Source of the DNA: Actinomyces radicidentis
Lineage (GTDB): Bacteria > Actinomycetota > Actinomycetes > Actinomycetales > Actinomycetaceae
Assembly (NCBI RefSeq): GCF_001553565.1
Contig: NZ_CP014228.1
Coordinates: 2,728,001 to 2,792,000, forward strand
Direction: 5' to 3'
DNA: 64,000 nt
The translations under genes and the position numbers were made by a program. This document shows, in pieces, positions 52,001-62,386 of the stretch. The stretch's first letter is position 1. Each line of letters opens with the position of its first letter. The notes beneath the pieces are model-generated. The model did not search any database. It saw only the letters and a program-made list of their open reading frames with translations, and had not been told where the DNA came from.

Positions 52001-52622
52001 CGACCTCCTCGAAGCCCCAGGGGTCGTGGGGGCCGGTGACGGCGGAGACCTTGACGGAGACGTAGTCGACGTCGTTGCGCTGGACGAGCTCGGAGACGGC
52101 GGCGAGGCGGTGGGAGGCCTCGGTCTCGCCGAGGACGGCCTCGCCGAGGAGGTTGACGTTGAGGCGGTGGCCGCCCTTGCGGAGGCGGGCGAGCGCGGGG
52201 CCGAGGCCGGCGGGGCTGGCGTCGACGACGAGGTCGCCGACGATCTCGCGGAAGGTGCGGCGGGCGACGGCGGCGACGGTGCGGGGGGCGAGGCGGGAGG
52301 CGGCGCCTCCCAGTCCCATGGCGGCACGCAGGTAGGGCGGCAGGAAGTCGGAGCGGCGCTTGGTCAGCTTGACGAGGGCGGCGCCGGCGACGTCGAGGTC
52401 GACGGGGCGGACGACGTCGTCGACGAAGCGGGTGGTGAAGTCGAGGCCCTCGGGGTCGGCGAGGATGCCGGACAGGAGCGCGGCTGTGCGCGGGGTCGAC
52501 TCCGCGGAGGACTCGTCCGCCCACCGTCTCGCCCTGGCGATGGCGAGCTGACCGATCTCCCAGAGCTCGTCGGGGCAGGTGCGGGCGGCGGGGTCAGTGG
52601 TTCCGGCGGGGGTGGTGGACAT
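49035..52622 (-). CDS. putA: Bifunctional proline dehydrogenase / P5C dehydrogenase PutA
   Basis: Oxidises proline to glutamate in two steps at the membrane: FAD proline dehydrogenase and NAD P5C dehydrogenase. The 1195-residue protein lacks the DNA-binding ribbon-helix-helix of enteric PutA. PRODH occupies about 100-480 (DVDYVSVKVSAV, KVRCVKGANLSMER, EMLSGMAEDMQKV); P5CDH about 530-975 with VASPWNFPLAIPTGG, LLGETSGKNAI (catalytic Glu) and GQKCSASS (catalytic Cys). The last ~200 residues are a degenerate ALDH-superfamily domain as in long-form PutAs. ATG 52622 has GAGGAGA. TACCCT near 52710 on the minus strand is a weak -10 candidate. It stands between core genes era and recO. Confidence 0.95.
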   Translation of the reverse strand: MSTTPAGTTDPAARTCPDELWEIGQLAIARARRWADESSAESTPRTAALLSGILADPEGLDFTTRFVDDVVRPVDLDVAGAALVKLTKRRSDFLPPYLRAAMGLGGAASRLAPRTVAAVARRTFREIVGDLVVDASPAGLGPALARLRKGGHRLNVNLLGEAVLGETEASHRLAAVSELVQRNDVDYVSVKVSAVTGPHDPWGFEEVVAHGVEALTPLYRLARDHGTFLNLDMEDYKDLDLTIAVFTAILDQEDLRGYEAGIVLQAYLPDSLGAMQRLQAWAKERVDGGGARIKVRCVKGANLSMERVDAEIHGWELTTQRSKQETDTNYKRILDWAMTPERTRNIRLGVAGMNIFDCAFGFELRRARGLEDTDAVEFEMLSGMAEDMQKVVTRDTGHLLLYVPVVNPKEFDVAISYLVRRLEENAAPENFMSGVFDIAQNEAVFARERDRFLAALSNVDPSAPVPTPNRVQDRLAEAAAGVPEATGTAAEQARRPFANEPDSDPALAANREWARGIASRMRDSRLGADAVDASAARLATTTDVDELVLDLGDAAASWRELGAEGRAAILHRVADTLNARRGELIEVAGSEAGKTVTQADPEVSEAIDFCRHYAERSLLLEDPEYLGGATVSPVEVTVVASPWNFPLAIPTGGVAAALATGSTVVLKPAPPAKRCAAELVRAFHDAGVPENVLVLAAVDDGEVSKHLVEHDGVGRVILTGSYDTAKLFRSWKPGMHLLGETSGKNAIIVTPSADPDLAVKDTIASAFGHAGQKCSASSLLILVGSAGRSERIARQLVDATQSLRVKLPWNLDSEVGPVVQPDDEKALRGLTELGEGEHWVVKPESLGDALWRPGIRAGVTPGSEYHLTEYFAPVLGVMRVETLEEAIDAVNAVDYGLTTGLHTLDPDELALWLDRVEAGNLYVNRGITGAIVRRQPFGGWKRSAIGSTTKAGGPSYLLGLVDVLPGDDAARDAEEERASAQGRHELNTLLKPAVKALYDAVAGDLDKRDVAFLRRALVDDATAWADEYGVGRDVSALACERNVLRYRPADVVVRAGAGTNVADLARVLAAGVLAGGRVSLSAAEEPPARLASAARAAGVEVAVEAPGVWESRLADLASSGALGVRVRLLGQRGVDPEARWNEASRVTKGSPDVALYAGGVTGSAHVELLPFLREQAVAVTKHRFGTPLDLAAGLL

Positions 52623-52821
52623 GCGCGGTTCTCCTCGGATCCTGGGTCGGGTGCGGCCGTCATCGTGGCACGTCGGTGTGTCACGGGGCTCTCGGCGGCG
52701 TGACGAGGGTAACCCCTGCGAGACACGAGTGAGGGCCCTTGGTCGCAGTGGTTCGCCCACAGCGGGGCGTAAGTCCCTCGGTCCGCTCCCCCGAGCCGGT
52801 CCGCGCGGATCCCGGGGTCGC

Positions 52822-54750
52822 TCAGAACAGGACCGGGAAGAGGCCCCAGTAGGACAGGTCGACGAGCAGGACGACCGTGCCCGCGAGGGCGAGCGCCAGC
52901 ACCGCGCCGGAGGGGACCGTGAGCCAGCGGCCGCCCTCGTCGCGGCCGTGGCGCTCGTGCCCGCGGACGTTCCAGGCGCGCGAGACGAGCTTGACGAGGA
53001 GGACCAGGGTGCCGAGCGCGGCCAGCTGCGCGACGGCCCAGCCGCCGTAGGAGAGCCACGGGTTGGACTCGTAGGAGATGGCGAGCCTGGCGACGGCGAC
53101 GATGTAGGCGAGGTACAGCACCCAGGAGGCGGTGACGGACAGGGCGAGGGCGCCCGTCCACCGGCCGACGGGGTCGGGCAGGTGGAGGCCGCGCCGGCCG
53201 ATGAGCCTGGGTGCCTGCCCGAGGAGCCAGACGAGTCCGGCGGCGATGAGGAGGAGGAATCCGGAGAGGATCGCGAGGACCATGAGGTCGCCGGAGGCGT
53301 ACCAGCGGGTGGCGCCGGGCGTCGTCGCGGAGAAGTCCTGGACGGGGGTGGCGCCGGCGACCTGGGGCTTGGCGGTGGCGGTGACCGGCAGGCCGTCGAT
53401 CCAGCGGCTGAGATCCCGGGCGACGCCGGGGGCCAGGTCGCCGTCGGTGGAGTTGCCGAGCTTGAGGCCGTGGTTGGCGTGGTTGTAATAGCGCACGGTG
53501 AGGGCCGTGTTCCCGTTGGCGGCGATGGCGTCGCGAACGGTCTCGGGGCCCTGGACGATGGGCATGGAGGAGTCGCCGGTGCCGTAGAGCATGAGGATGG
53601 GGACGCTGATGCGCTCCTCGTAGGAGCGGGCGTCGAAGTCGACGTAGTCGAAGCCGCCGCCGGGGATCTCCTTCGAGCCGAGCACGCGCGGGATGACGGA
53701 CAGGAGCGCGGAGGGTACGCCGACGTTCTCGAGATAGTTGACGGCGGCGTAGGAGGCCTGCTGGCGCAGAAGGACGACGGGGGCGCTGGCCAGGACGAGG
53801 AACGCGATCCGCTGGTCCTGCGCGGCGAGGACGACGCCGGGGAAGTCGCCCTCGGACTCGGCGTAGACGCCGACCTGGTCGGGGTCGATGTAGTCCTGCT
53901 CGCGCAACCAGTCGACGCTCTTGGCGTAGTCGGCTGCCATGGAGACGTAGTCGCGGCTCGTCGTGCTGTAGTCGTCCATAGGCTTGGAGGGCACGAGGGT
54001 GGTGACGCCGGTGGAGGCGATGGACTCGGCCTGCTCGGCGAAGCCCCAGGCGGTGTGGGTGCCGGCCCCGTGCATGAAGACGACGGCGCGGGTGGCGCCC
54101 GCGACGCCCTTGGGGCGCCTCAGGACAGCGGGGCGGGTCTCGCCGTCGGCCTGGGTGATCTCGACCGTCGTCATCTCGACCTCGTAGGTGCCGACGGCGG
54201 GGGTGTCGACGTCGCCGCCGATCGCGGTGTCCGTCGTCGTCGGGGCGAGGTCGGTGTGGACGGGGGTGGGGCTCCAGCGGGGGCCGGCGAGGGTGCCGAC
54301 GAGGCTGAGGACGAGGAGGGACACGACGACGCCGCCGGCGGTGCGGTGGTCGCGGGAGACCGCGAGGACGAGGGCGCCGAGGGCGACCGTGGAGAGGATC
54401 TCCCAGATCTCGAGGCGGCCCGTTCCCAGCACGGAGAGGAGGACGACGACCGCGACGACGCCGAGGGCCATGATCCACAGGCGGTGGCGCTCGGTGCGCC
54501 AGATGTCGGCGAGGAGGGAGGCGACGCGGCCGGGCACGGCGCGCAGCCAGGTCCAGGTGGAGCGGACCTCGGTCTCGGTGAGGTGGGCGGGGTCGGCGCG
54601 GCGGCGCGCTCGCGCCTCGGCGCGGCGGCGGGCTCGTGCCTCGGCGCGCCGGGCGCGGGCCTCCTCACGGCGGCGGGCGCGCGCGGACGTGGGGCGGCGG
54701 GGCCCGTCGTCCCGTGCTCCCCGAGGCTCCTCCTCTCTCACGCGCGCCAC
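52822..54750 (-). CDS. Membrane-embedded alpha/beta hydrolase
   Basis: A 642-residue membrane protein with an alpha/beta-hydrolase domain facing outside. The N-terminus is very Arg/Ala/Glu-rich (about 20-52, tandem EARARR units). Helices at about 92-155 precede the hydrolase (about 195-460): oxyanion strand [13 protein letters not shown], nucleophile elbow [12 protein letters not shown] (Ser near 293), acid in [12 protein letters not shown], and His in [10 protein letters not shown]. Four or five more helices follow to the end ([23 protein letters not shown] onward). Substrate unknown; esterase or peptidase of envelope compounds is possible. Start GTG 54750 or the GTG three codons later; AGGGGA lies just upstream. 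17 bp after era. Confidence 0.8.
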   Translation of the reverse strand: MARVREEEPRGARDDGPRRPTSARARRREEARARRAEARARRRAEARARRRADPAHLTETEVRSTWTWLRAVPGRVASLLADIWRTERHRLWIMALGVVAVVVLLSVLGTGRLEIWEILSTVALGALVLAVSRDHRTAGGVVVSLLVLSLVGTLAGPRWSPTPVHTDLAPTTTDTAIGGDVDTPAVGTYEVEMTTVEITQADGETRPAVLRRPKGVAGATRAVVFMHGAGTHTAWGFAEQAESIASTGVTTLVPSKPMDDYSTTSRDYVSMAADYAKSVDWLREQDYIDPDQVGVYAESEGDFPGVVLAAQDQRIAFLVLASAPVVLLRQQASYAAVNYLENVGVPSALLSVIPRVLGSKEIPGGGFDYVDFDARSYEERISVPILMLYGTGDSSMPIVQGPETVRDAIAANGNTALTVRYYNHANHGLKLGNSTDGDLAPGVARDLSRWIDGLPVTATAKPQVAGATPVQDFSATTPGATRWYASGDLMVLAILSGFLLLIAAGLVWLLGQAPRLIGRRGLHLPDPVGRWTGALALSVTASWVLYLAYIVAVARLAISYESNPWLSYGGWAVAQLAALGTLVLLVKLVSRAWNVRGHERHGRDEGGRWLTVPSGAVLALALAGTVVLLVDLSYWGLFPVLF

Positions 54751-54767
54751 TCCCCTGCCGGGCCCGG

Positions 54768-55841
54768 TCAGAAGCCGAGCTTGGCGAGGGCCTTGGGGTC
54801 GGACTGCCAGTCCTTCGCGGTGCGCACGTGGAGGTCGAGGTAGACCTTGCGGCCGAGGAGCTTCTCGATGCCCTTGCGGGCGTTGACGCCGATCTCCTTG
54901 AGCCGGGAGCCGCCCTTGCCGATGATGATGGCCTTCTGGGAGTCGCGCTCGACGACGACGCTGACGCGGACCTGGAGGCGCTGGCCGCGGCCCTTGACGG
55001 CGGAGGAGGCGGAGTCCTTGGCCGGGTCGAGGACCTCGTCGACGACGACGGCGAGGGAGTGCGGGAGCTCGTCGCGCACGCCCTCGAGGGCGGCCTCGCG
55101 GACGAGCTCGCCGATCATGACGGCCTGGGGCTCGTCGGTGATCTCGCCGGTCGGGTAGAGGGGCGGCGAGGGCGGCAGGTAGCCGATGAGGACCTCCTCG
55201 AGGACGTCGACCTGCTCGTGCCGCTTGGCGGACACGGGGACGATGTCAGCCCAGTCGCCGAGGGCGTCGACGGCGAGGAGCTGGGCGGCGAGGGCCTCGC
55301 GGGAGACGGTGTCGGTCTTGGTGACGACGCCGACGACCGGCTTGCGCAGCTCGGCGAGGTCGCGGGCGATGTAGCGGTCGCCGGGGCCGACCTTCTCGTC
55401 GGCGGGGAGGCAGAAGGCAATGACGTCGACGTCGAGGAGGGTCTCGCGGACGAGGTCGTTGAGGCGCTTGCCGAGGAGGGTCTTGGGGCGGTGCAGCCCG
55501 GGGGTGTCGACGAGGACGAGCTGGCTGGTCTCGCGGTGGACGACGCCGCGCACGTTGTGGCGGGTGGTCTGGGGGCGGTCCGACATGATGGCGACCTTCT
55601 GGCCGACCATGGCGTTCGTGAGGGTGGACTTGCCGGCGTTGGGGCGGCCGACGAGGCAGGCGAAGCCCGCCGTGTAGCCCTCCGGGATCTCGGGGACGAC
55701 GATCTCGACGCGGGCGGAGGTGGGGACGCCGTCGGCGTCGTCCACGGCGGCGTCGTCGATCTCCTCGGAGGGCTCCTCGAGGGCGTTGGGGCCCGCCATG
55801 AGCTCGTCGTCGCTCGGGAAGCGGAAGGGGGTGTCGGTCAT
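54768..55841 (-). CDS. era: GTPase Era
   Basis: Essential GTPase that binds 16S rRNA during small-subunit maturation. The 357-residue protein has G1 [10 protein letters not shown] (about 65-74), G2 [10 protein letters not shown]3 DTPGLH, G4 TKTD, G5 VSAK and the C-terminal KH domain with [14 protein letters not shown]. About 55 acidic residues extend the N-terminus. ATG 55841 (MTDTPFRFP) is preferred over the ATG at 55856 because GGAGA precedes it. Follows corC by 56 bp in the phoH-ybeY-corC-era operon. Confidence 0.96.
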   Translation of the reverse strand: MTDTPFRFPSDDELMAGPNALEEPSEEIDDAAVDDADGVPTSARVEIVVPEIPEGYTAGFACLVGRPNAGKSTLTNAMVGQKVAIMSDRPQTTRHNVRGVVHRETSQLVLVDTPGLHRPKTLLGKRLNDLVRETLLDVDVIAFCLPADEKVGPGDRYIARDLAELRKPVVGVVTKTDTVSREALAAQLLAVDALGDWADIVPVSAKRHEQVDVLEEVLIGYLPPSPPLYPTGEITDEPQAVMIGELVREAALEGVRDELPHSLAVVVDEVLDPAKDSASSAVKGRGQRLQVRVSVVVERDSQKAIIIGKGGSRLKEIGVNARKGIEKLLGRKVYLDLHVRTAKDWQSDPKALAKLGF

Positions 55842-55897
55842 CGGGTTCTCCGTCATGCGTCTGCGGGGTGTGTCTGCCGGCGTGGGCGCCGGCGGGG

Positions 55898-57181
55898 TCA
55901 GTCGGTCGGCTCGTCGTCGGGATCGGGAGTGCGTGAGGCGAGGAGGCTCGTCACGTGGTGGCGGCGGCCGGTGGCCTCGTCGGCGACGAGGTGGACGCCC
56001 TGGGCGTCGCCGACGGCGCCGGGGATCGGCACGCGGCCGACGGCCTTGGCGAGCAGGCCGCCGACGGTGTCGACGTCGTCGTCGTCGATCTCGAGGTCGA
56101 AGAGCTCGCCGAGCTCGTCCAGGCCGAGGCGCGCCGGGACGCGGAAGAGGCCGTCGCCGAGGTCCTCGACCTCGGGCTCGGCGTGGTCGTGCTCGTCCTG
56201 CATCTCCCCGACGACCTCCTCGAGGAGGTCCTCCATGGTGACGATGCCGGCGGTGCCGCCGTACTCGTCGACGGCGAGGGCCATGTGGAAGTGCCCGGTC
56301 TGCATCTCGCGCAGGAGGTCGTCGGCGGCCTTCATCTCAGGGACGTAGACGGCCTCGCGCGTGAAGGCGGCGACCTCGCGCTCGGCCTGCTCGGGGTGGG
56401 AGCCGAGGCGGCGCAGGACGTCCTTGAGGTAGAGGACGCCGCGGACGTCGTCGACGTCCTCCCCGATGACGGGGACGCGCGAGTAGCCGGAGCGGGTGAA
56501 CAGGCGCATGGCGGCGGAGGCGGGCTTGTCGGCGTCGATGGTGACCATGTCGGTGCGGGGCACCATGACCTCGCGGACGAGGGTCTGTCCGAGCTCGACG
56601 ACGCTGCGGAGCATCTCGCGGTCCTCGTCCTCGATGGACTCGGAGTCGCCGATCTCGTCGATCATCTCCCGCAGGTCCTCGGTGACCTCGGCGCGGGCCT
56701 CGGCGTCGGTGAGGGTGGAGGCGCGGCCCCAGTGGTTCTCCATCCAGCGCCACGGGGCGCCGACGGCGTCGACCTTCTCCAGGACGCCGACGAGGGCGAG
56801 GAGCGTGCCGTCGGGGTTGCGGCGCCCCGCGGAGCGCGGAGAGAGCCCGACGACGACGCCGAGGAGGAGCGTGTTGAGGACGACGGCGGTGAGGAGGACG
56901 ACCCACCAGCGGTCGATGAGGCCGGCGAGCGCCAGGGTGAGGAGCACGGCGGCGAGCATGTCGACGGCGACGCGCACGGAGGCGACGGCGCCGAGGACCT
57001 GTCCGCGGCGCTCGGCCAGTGCCAGGACGCGGGTCGCCCCGCGGCGCCCGTCCTCGACGAGGTCCTCGGCGGCGGCGCGCGTCATGCGGGTCAGGGCCGC
57101 CTCGGCACCTGAGAGGAGCGCGCCGAAGGCGAGGACGGCGATCGCCAGGACGACGAGGAGGGCGACCGGGGTGCCGGTCAC
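55898..57181 (-). CDS. CorC/HlyC-type CNNM/CBS-domain membrane protein
   Basis: Hemolysin C/CorC family protein, implicated in divalent-cation efflux or magnesium handling. The 427-residue protein has a CNNM transmembrane domain (about 1-140, four hydrophobic segments), a CBS pair (about 205-330: [60 protein letters not shown]) and a CorC_HlyC C-terminal domain. GTG start at 57181 in a GTGA overlap with ybeY's stop; the longer upstream frame is inside ybeY and rejected. Classic partner of ybeY and era. Confidence 0.93.
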   Translation of the reverse strand: MTGTPVALLVVLAIAVLAFGALLSGAEAALTRMTRAAAEDLVEDGRRGATRVLALAERRGQVLGAVASVRVAVDMLAAVLLTLALAGLIDRWWVVLLTAVVLNTLLLGVVVGLSPRSAGRRNPDGTLLALVGVLEKVDAVGAPWRWMENHWGRASTLTDAEARAEVTEDLREMIDEIGDSESIEDEDREMLRSVVELGQTLVREVMVPRTDMVTIDADKPASAAMRLFTRSGYSRVPVIGEDVDDVRGVLYLKDVLRRLGSHPEQAEREVAAFTREAVYVPEMKAADDLLREMQTGHFHMALAVDEYGGTAGIVTMEDLLEEVVGEMQDEHDHAEPEVEDLGDGLFRVPARLGLDELGELFDLEIDDDDVDTVGGLLAKAVGRVPIPGAVGDAQGVHLVADEATGRRHHVTSLLASRTPDPDDEPTD

Positions 57182-57632
57182 TTGCCCCGCTCCGCGAGGA
57201 AGGTGAGGAGGAGCCGGCGCTGGAGGTCGAACATCTCCTTCTTCTCCTCGGCCTCGGCGTGGTCGTAGCCGAGGAGGTGGAGGATGCCGTGGGTGGTGAG
57301 CAGGAGCATCTCCTCGACGGCGCTGTGGCCGGCGTCGAGAGCCTGCTTGGCGGCGACCTGCGGGCACAGGACGATGTCGCCGAGGGTGCCGGCGGGCGTC
57401 TCGGTCTCCGGGGTTCCGGGGCGCAGCTCGTCCATGGGGAAGCTCATGACGTCGGTCGGCCCGGGCAGGTCGAGCCAGCGCACGTGGAGCTCCTCCATCG
57501 GCTCGGGGTCGATGAAGAGGATGTTGAGCTCGGCGCGGGGGTTGACGTGCATGGCCCGCAGGACGTGGTCGGCGAGGGCGGCGAACTCGGCGCCGTCGAC
57601 CTCGACGTCGGTCTCGTTGTTGACCTCGGTGG

Positions 57633-57636
<4 letters not shown>
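57178..57636 (-). CDS. ybeY: Endoribonuclease YbeY
   Basis: Zinc RNase for 16S rRNA 3' maturation and ribosome quality control. The 152-residue protein carries the HGILHLLGYDH zinc motif (about 116-126), TDVMSFPMDE and LGDIVLCP, all family hallmarks. Its ATG overlaps the phoH stop (ATGA) and GAGAGGA lies upstream within phoH; its stop overlaps the corC start. Translation of the three genes is probably coupled. Confidence 0.96.
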
Positions 57637-58832
<1,196 letters not shown>

Positions 58833-58835
<3 letters not shown>

Positions 58836-58850
58836 CGTGGCCCGAGTCTA
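58833..58850 (-). promoter_or_regulatory. Promoter -10 of phoH operon
   Basis: TAGACT (58850-58845), 9 nt, ATG (58835); no convincing Shine-Dalgarno. Confidence 0.45.
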
Positions 58851-58991
58851 TCGATCGCGCGGCCGCGGGCCGAGGGGCGCGACGGCGGGATCGGTCACGC
58901 GGCAGCGGTCCACTGCACGGGCGGCTCGAGCGGCTACGTCGCCGCCAGAGCGCTCGAGGGCGAGCCCCGGCGGCGGCCGACGGGGCCCGGG

Positions 58992-60305
58992 TCAGTAGAG
59001 CAGGTACGGAGCCCGAGCGCTCTCCCAGGTGACCTCGTCGGCGGCCCAGCCGTCGACGAGGGTCTCCGCCGTGGCACCGGCGATGAGCTGCTCGCGCGCC
59101 GCGCTCGTCCCGGTGAGGAGGTCCAGCCAGCGCCAGTCGTACTCGTCGCCGTCGCGGGGTCCGAAGCCCTCGTAGAGGTCGCGCAGCGCCGTGAGCATGT
59201 GGACGGCGACGGCCGGAGCGTCGAGGGAGGCCGGGTCGGTGAGGTGCACCTGGACCCCGCCGCAGACCTCGCCCTCGTTCTTCGAGGAGATGGGGCTGAA
59301 GTGCGCCTCCCGGAACCGGACGCCGGCCAGTCCCCGGTCGTTGAGCGTCTCGGCGAGGCGGTGGTCGACGTACGGCGCGCCGATGAGCTCGAAGGGGCGC
59401 GTCGTACCGCGCCCCTCGGAGAGGTTCGTCGCCTCGAACAGGCCGGTGCCCGGGTAGAGCAGCGCCGTGTCGGGGGTCGGCATGTTGGGCGAGGGCATGA
59501 CCCACGGCAGGCCCGTGTCCTGCCAGAGGCCGCCGGACCAGCCCTCGACCTCGACCACGGTGAGGTCCTCGATCGCCTGGCCGCCGTCCTCAGCGGGCAG
59601 GAGGACCGTGTTGAAGTAACGGGCGAGCTCGCCGACGGTCATGCCGTGCTGCATGAGGATGGGGCGCAGACCGACGCCGGAGGAGTAGGCGGCGTCGAGC
59701 AGGGGGCCCCTCACGGCGCGCCCGACGGGATTGGGACGGTCGAGGACGACGAAGCGCAGGCCACCCGTCATGGCGGCGCCGCGCATCGCCTTGTACATGC
59801 TCCAGACGTAGGTGTAGAAGCGCACGCCGACGTCCTGGATGTCGAAGACGATGGTCTCCGCGCCGCACTCGGCGTACATCCGCGCGAAGTCCTCCTCGGT
59901 GGCGCCGTAGGCGTCGTAGACGGTGATCCCCGTGCGAGGGTCCGTCGTCCGCTCCTCGGAGGCTCCGGCCTGGGCCGTCCCGCGGAAGCCGTGCTCGGGG
60001 CCGAGGACGGCGACGACGTCGACGCCGTCGACGTGCATGCGGTCGACGACGTGCGTGAGGTCGTCGACGACGCCGGTGGGGTTGGAGATGACGGCGACGC
60101 GCTGCCCCGCGAGCTCGGACCAGCCGTCGTCCAGCTGCGCCTGCGCCCCGGTGCGGACGGCGATGCTCCGCCGCGGGCCGCCGTTGCCCCGGCCGCGGCC
60201 GTTGTTGCCCTTGCCGTTGCCGGCGGCGAGGGCCGGCGCGGACAGCGGCAGGGCGAGGGCGCTCAGGCCGGCGCCGGTGACGAGGTTCCTGCGGGAGACG
60301 GTCAT
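58992..60305 (-). CDS. Exported NamZ-type exo-beta-N-acetylmuramidase (DUF1343, GH171)
   Basis: Secreted glycosidase family that removes N-acetylmuramic acid from peptidoglycan fragments for recycling. The 437-residue protein starts with a Tat-like signal (VSRRNLVTGAGLSALALPLSAPALA, cut near residue 28). The DUF1343 body shows VISNPTGV, VAVLGPEHGFRG, FDIQDVGVRFYTYVWSMY, VVLDRPNPVG, ILMQHGMTVGELARYFN, LPWVMPSPNMPT, YPGTGLFEATNLSEGRGTTRPFELIGAPY and FSPISSKNEGEVCGG, which are the family's most conserved blocks. ATG 60305 has AAGGAGGAG upstream. Activity on muropeptides is inferred from the family. Confidence 0.9.
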   Translation of the reverse strand: MTVSRRNLVTGAGLSALALPLSAPALAAGNGKGNNGRGRGNGGPRRSIAVRTGAQAQLDDGWSELAGQRVAVISNPTGVVDDLTHVVDRMHVDGVDVVAVLGPEHGFRGTAQAGASEERTTDPRTGITVYDAYGATEEDFARMYAECGAETIVFDIQDVGVRFYTYVWSMYKAMRGAAMTGGLRFVVLDRPNPVGRAVRGPLLDAAYSSGVGLRPILMQHGMTVGELARYFNTVLLPAEDGGQAIEDLTVVEVEGWSGGLWQDTGLPWVMPSPNMPTPDTALLYPGTGLFEATNLSEGRGTTRPFELIGAPYVDHRLAETLNDRGLAGVRFREAHFSPISSKNEGEVCGGVQVHLTDPASLDAPAVAVHMLTALRDLYEGFGPRDGDEYDWRWLDLLTGTSAAREQLIAGATAETLVDGWAADEVTWESARAPYLLY

Positions 60306-60531
60306 CGTGCTCTCCTCCTTCCCGGGCGTGCCCGGGCGCGACGTCTGGGGACCGACGGGCTGGGCTCGAGCTGGGAGGCGAATCCACACCCGACCGGATG
60401 AAGAGTAGTTTCTCAGATCACACGTCGATGAAACAGAGTTCCGGGCTCGACGTGCCGTTCCTCCGCCCCAGCACCGGGCTCGGAGCCGCTCGCGACGGAT
60501 GGGCACGCCGGGGCGCCGGCGCGGCCGTCCC
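60306..60531 (-). promoter_or_regulatory. Upstream region of namZ-like gene
   Basis: A locally AT-rich patch (about 60398-60436) contains TACTCT on the minus strand (60407-60402), a possible -10 about 97 nt from the start. Flanking it is GTTTC (60408-60412) with its complement GAAAC (60430-60434), a weak inverted repeat that could be an operator. No gene seen. Confidence 0.3.
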
Positions 60532-61365
60532 TCAGCCCCAGAGCCCGGCGCGCTGGGCGAGGACCGCCAGGGCGACGGGCCCGGCGGAGGCCGTGCGCAT
60601 GACGTGAGGTCCGAGGCGCACGGTGCTCGCGCCGGCGGCCTCGAGGGCGGCGGTCTCCTCGGGGGCGATGCCGCCCTCGGGACCGACGACGACGGCGAGG
60701 AGCGGCGCCTCGGCGGACTGCCCGGGATCCCCCGTCGCGCTGGCGGCCGCGGGCTCAGGCAGCGCCGCGCCGCCGACAGGGGCCATGCCCTCCTCGTGGA
60801 GGACGAGGACCGCTCCCCCGGCGTCGACGGCGTCGTGCACCCAGGCGACGAGCCGCTTGGTGGAGACGGGTTCGAGGACCTCGGGGACGCGTGCTCGGCG
60901 CGCCTGCTTGGCGGCCTCGTGGGCGGTGGCCTGCCAGCGGCCGCGTCCCTTGGCGGCCTTCGGGCCGTTCCACACGGAGACGCAGCGACTCGACTGCCAC
61001 GGGACCACGAGGTCGGCGCCGACCTCGGTGGCGGTCTCGACGGCCTGCTCGTCGCGGCCGCCCTTGGCGAGGGCCTGGACGAGAGCGAGGCGGATCGGCG
61101 GCGCGGGTTCCTCGACGCGCTCGGTGACGCGCACGCCGAGGCGGTCCTTCGCTCCTCCGGTGCCGGGCTCGGTCACCTCGCAGACGAGGCGCAGCCCCTC
61201 GCCGTCGACGAGGTCGACGCGCTCGCCGGCGCGCAGCCGGCGCACGGTGACGGCGTGGCGGGCCTCGGCGCCGGTGAGGACGAGGAGGTCGCCGGACTCG
61301 GCGCGGTGGGCGGCGCCGGCGGGCTCGAGGGTGTCGGGCGTGAGGACGAAGACGGGGGCGGTCAC
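60532..61365 (-). CDS. rsmE: 16S rRNA m3U1498 methyltransferase RsmE
   Basis: SPOUT methylase that N3-methylates U1498 of 16S rRNA. The 277-residue protein has the N-terminal PUA-like part (LTGAEARHAVTVRRLRAGERVDLVDGEG), RLALVQALAKGGRDEQAVETATEVG, VPWQSSRCVSVW and the knot motifs VVVGPEGGIAPEE and LGPHVMRTASAGPVALAVL. A Pro/Ala/Ser insert near 195-215 lengthens it. GTG start 6 nt after TAGGCT, divergent from yggS. Follows dnaJ in the usual actinobacterial order, but with yggS interposed. Confidence 0.95.
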   Translation of the reverse strand: MTAPVFVLTPDTLEPAGAAHRAESGDLLVLTGAEARHAVTVRRLRAGERVDLVDGEGLRLVCEVTEPGTGGAKDRLGVRVTERVEEPAPPIRLALVQALAKGGRDEQAVETATEVGADLVVPWQSSRCVSVWNGPKAAKGRGRWQATAHEAAKQARRARVPEVLEPVSTKRLVAWVHDAVDAGGAVLVLHEEGMAPVGGAALPEPAAASATGDPGQSAEAPLLAVVVGPEGGIAPEETAALEAAGASTVRLGPHVMRTASAGPVALAVLAQRAGLWG

Positions 61366-61433
61366 GGGCCGAGCCTACGGTGGCCGGTCGGTCGCGACGC
61401 GCCGCGGAGCGCCGAACTAGAGTCGGGAGCATG
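61363..61433. promoter_or_regulatory. Divergent leaderless promoters of rsmE and yggS
   Basis: In the 65-bp gap, TAGGCT (61377-61372, minus) is 6 nt from the rsmE GTG, and TAGAGT (61418-61423, plus) is 7 nt from the yggS ATG. Neither gene has a Shine-Dalgarno sequence. Confidence 0.6.
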
Positions 61434-62249
61434 ACCGACCACGCACCGCAGTCCCCTGCACCCGGTACCGAGTTCTCCGTCGCCGCCGACTCGGAGTCGG
61501 CCGGGCCGACGGCGACGACGGTCGAGGACTTCCGCACGAACCTGGCGGCGGTCCGTGCCCGCCTGGAGGCGGCGGCCGCCGCGTGCGGGCGCGACGCCTC
61601 GGGGATCCGGCTCCTGCCCGTCTCCAAGACCGTCCCGGAGGAGCGGCTTCGGGCCGCCTTCGCCGCCGGGATCACCGAGATGGGCGAGAACAAGGTCCAG
61701 GAGGCCAAGCGGAAGTCGGAGAACCTGGCCGAGCTCGGCATCCGGTGGGCGCTCATCGGGCACCTCCAGACGAACAAGGCCAAGGACGCGGCCGTCTTCG
61801 CCGACGAGTTCCACGCGCTGGACTCGATGCGCCTGGCGGAGGCGCTCGACCGCCGTCTCCAGGCGGTCGGTCGCGGCCTCGACGTCTACGTACAGGTCAA
61901 CTCCTCCGGCGAGGAGTCGAAGTTCGGCCTCGAGCCCGACGAGGTGCCCGGCTTCCTCGAGCAGGTGCGCGCCTGCTCCTCCCTGCGGGTCCGCGGCCTC
62001 ATGACGCTCGCCGCCCACACCCAGGACACCGAGCGGGTGCGCGAGTGCTTCCGCCTCATGCGCGAGCTGCGCGACGCGGGGCTGCAGGCCGGCACGGTGG
62101 GCGACGGTCAGCTCTCCATGGGCATGTCCGGCGACTTCGAGCTCGCCATCGAGGGCGGCTCGACCTGCGTGCGCGTCGGCCAGGCGATCTTCGGAGCGCG
62201 TCAGTACGGCTACGACCACTACTGGCCGGAGGGGCAGCCGCGCGCCTGA
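61431..62249 (+). CDS. PLP homeostasis protein YggS/PROSC family
   Basis: Pyridoxal-phosphate-binding protein that buffers PLP and amino-acid pools. The 272-residue single-domain TIM barrel has LLPVSKTVPEE with the PLP Lys (about residue 66), GENKVQEAKRK, HLQTNKAK, VDSS-like LDSMRLAEAL, VQVNSSGEESKFGL, GLMTLAAHT, LSMGMSGDFELAIEGGSTCVRVGQAIFG. About 35 N-terminal residues form an extension. ATG 61431 is 7 nt after TAGAGT. In actinobacteria this gene usually sits in the ftsZ region, so its place between rsmE and dnaJ is noteworthy. Confidence 0.94.
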   Translation: MTDHAPQSPAPGTEFSVAADSESAGPTATTVEDFRTNLAAVRARLEAAAAACGRDASGIRLLPVSKTVPEERLRAAFAAGITEMGENKVQEAKRKSENLAELGIRWALIGHLQTNKAKDAAVFADEFHALDSMRLAEALDRRLQAVGRGLDVYVQVNSSGEESKFGLEPDEVPGFLEQVRACSSLRVRGLMTLAAHTQDTERVRECFRLMRELRDAGLQAGTVGDGQLSMGMSGDFELAIEGGSTCVRVGQAIFGARQYGYDHYWPEGQPRA

Positions 62250-62323
62250 GGTGCAGCGCACCTCACGTCCCAGCACGGGACCGGGGCCGGTCCGTTCCCC
62301 TGAGGAACGGGCCGGCCCCGGTC
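62247..62323 (+). terminator. yggS terminators
   Basis: TGAGGTG/CACCTCA (62247-62253 with 62259-62265) begins at the stop codon; then a 20-bp stem with one G-U pair (62279-62298 with 62304-62323, loop CCTGA), followed by TTGTGCT. Confidence 0.8.
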
Positions 62324-62386
62324 TTGTGCTCGAGGCGGGAGGCCGCCGTCGTCGGTCCTTCCCGACCGACGGCGTCCTCCGGACGC

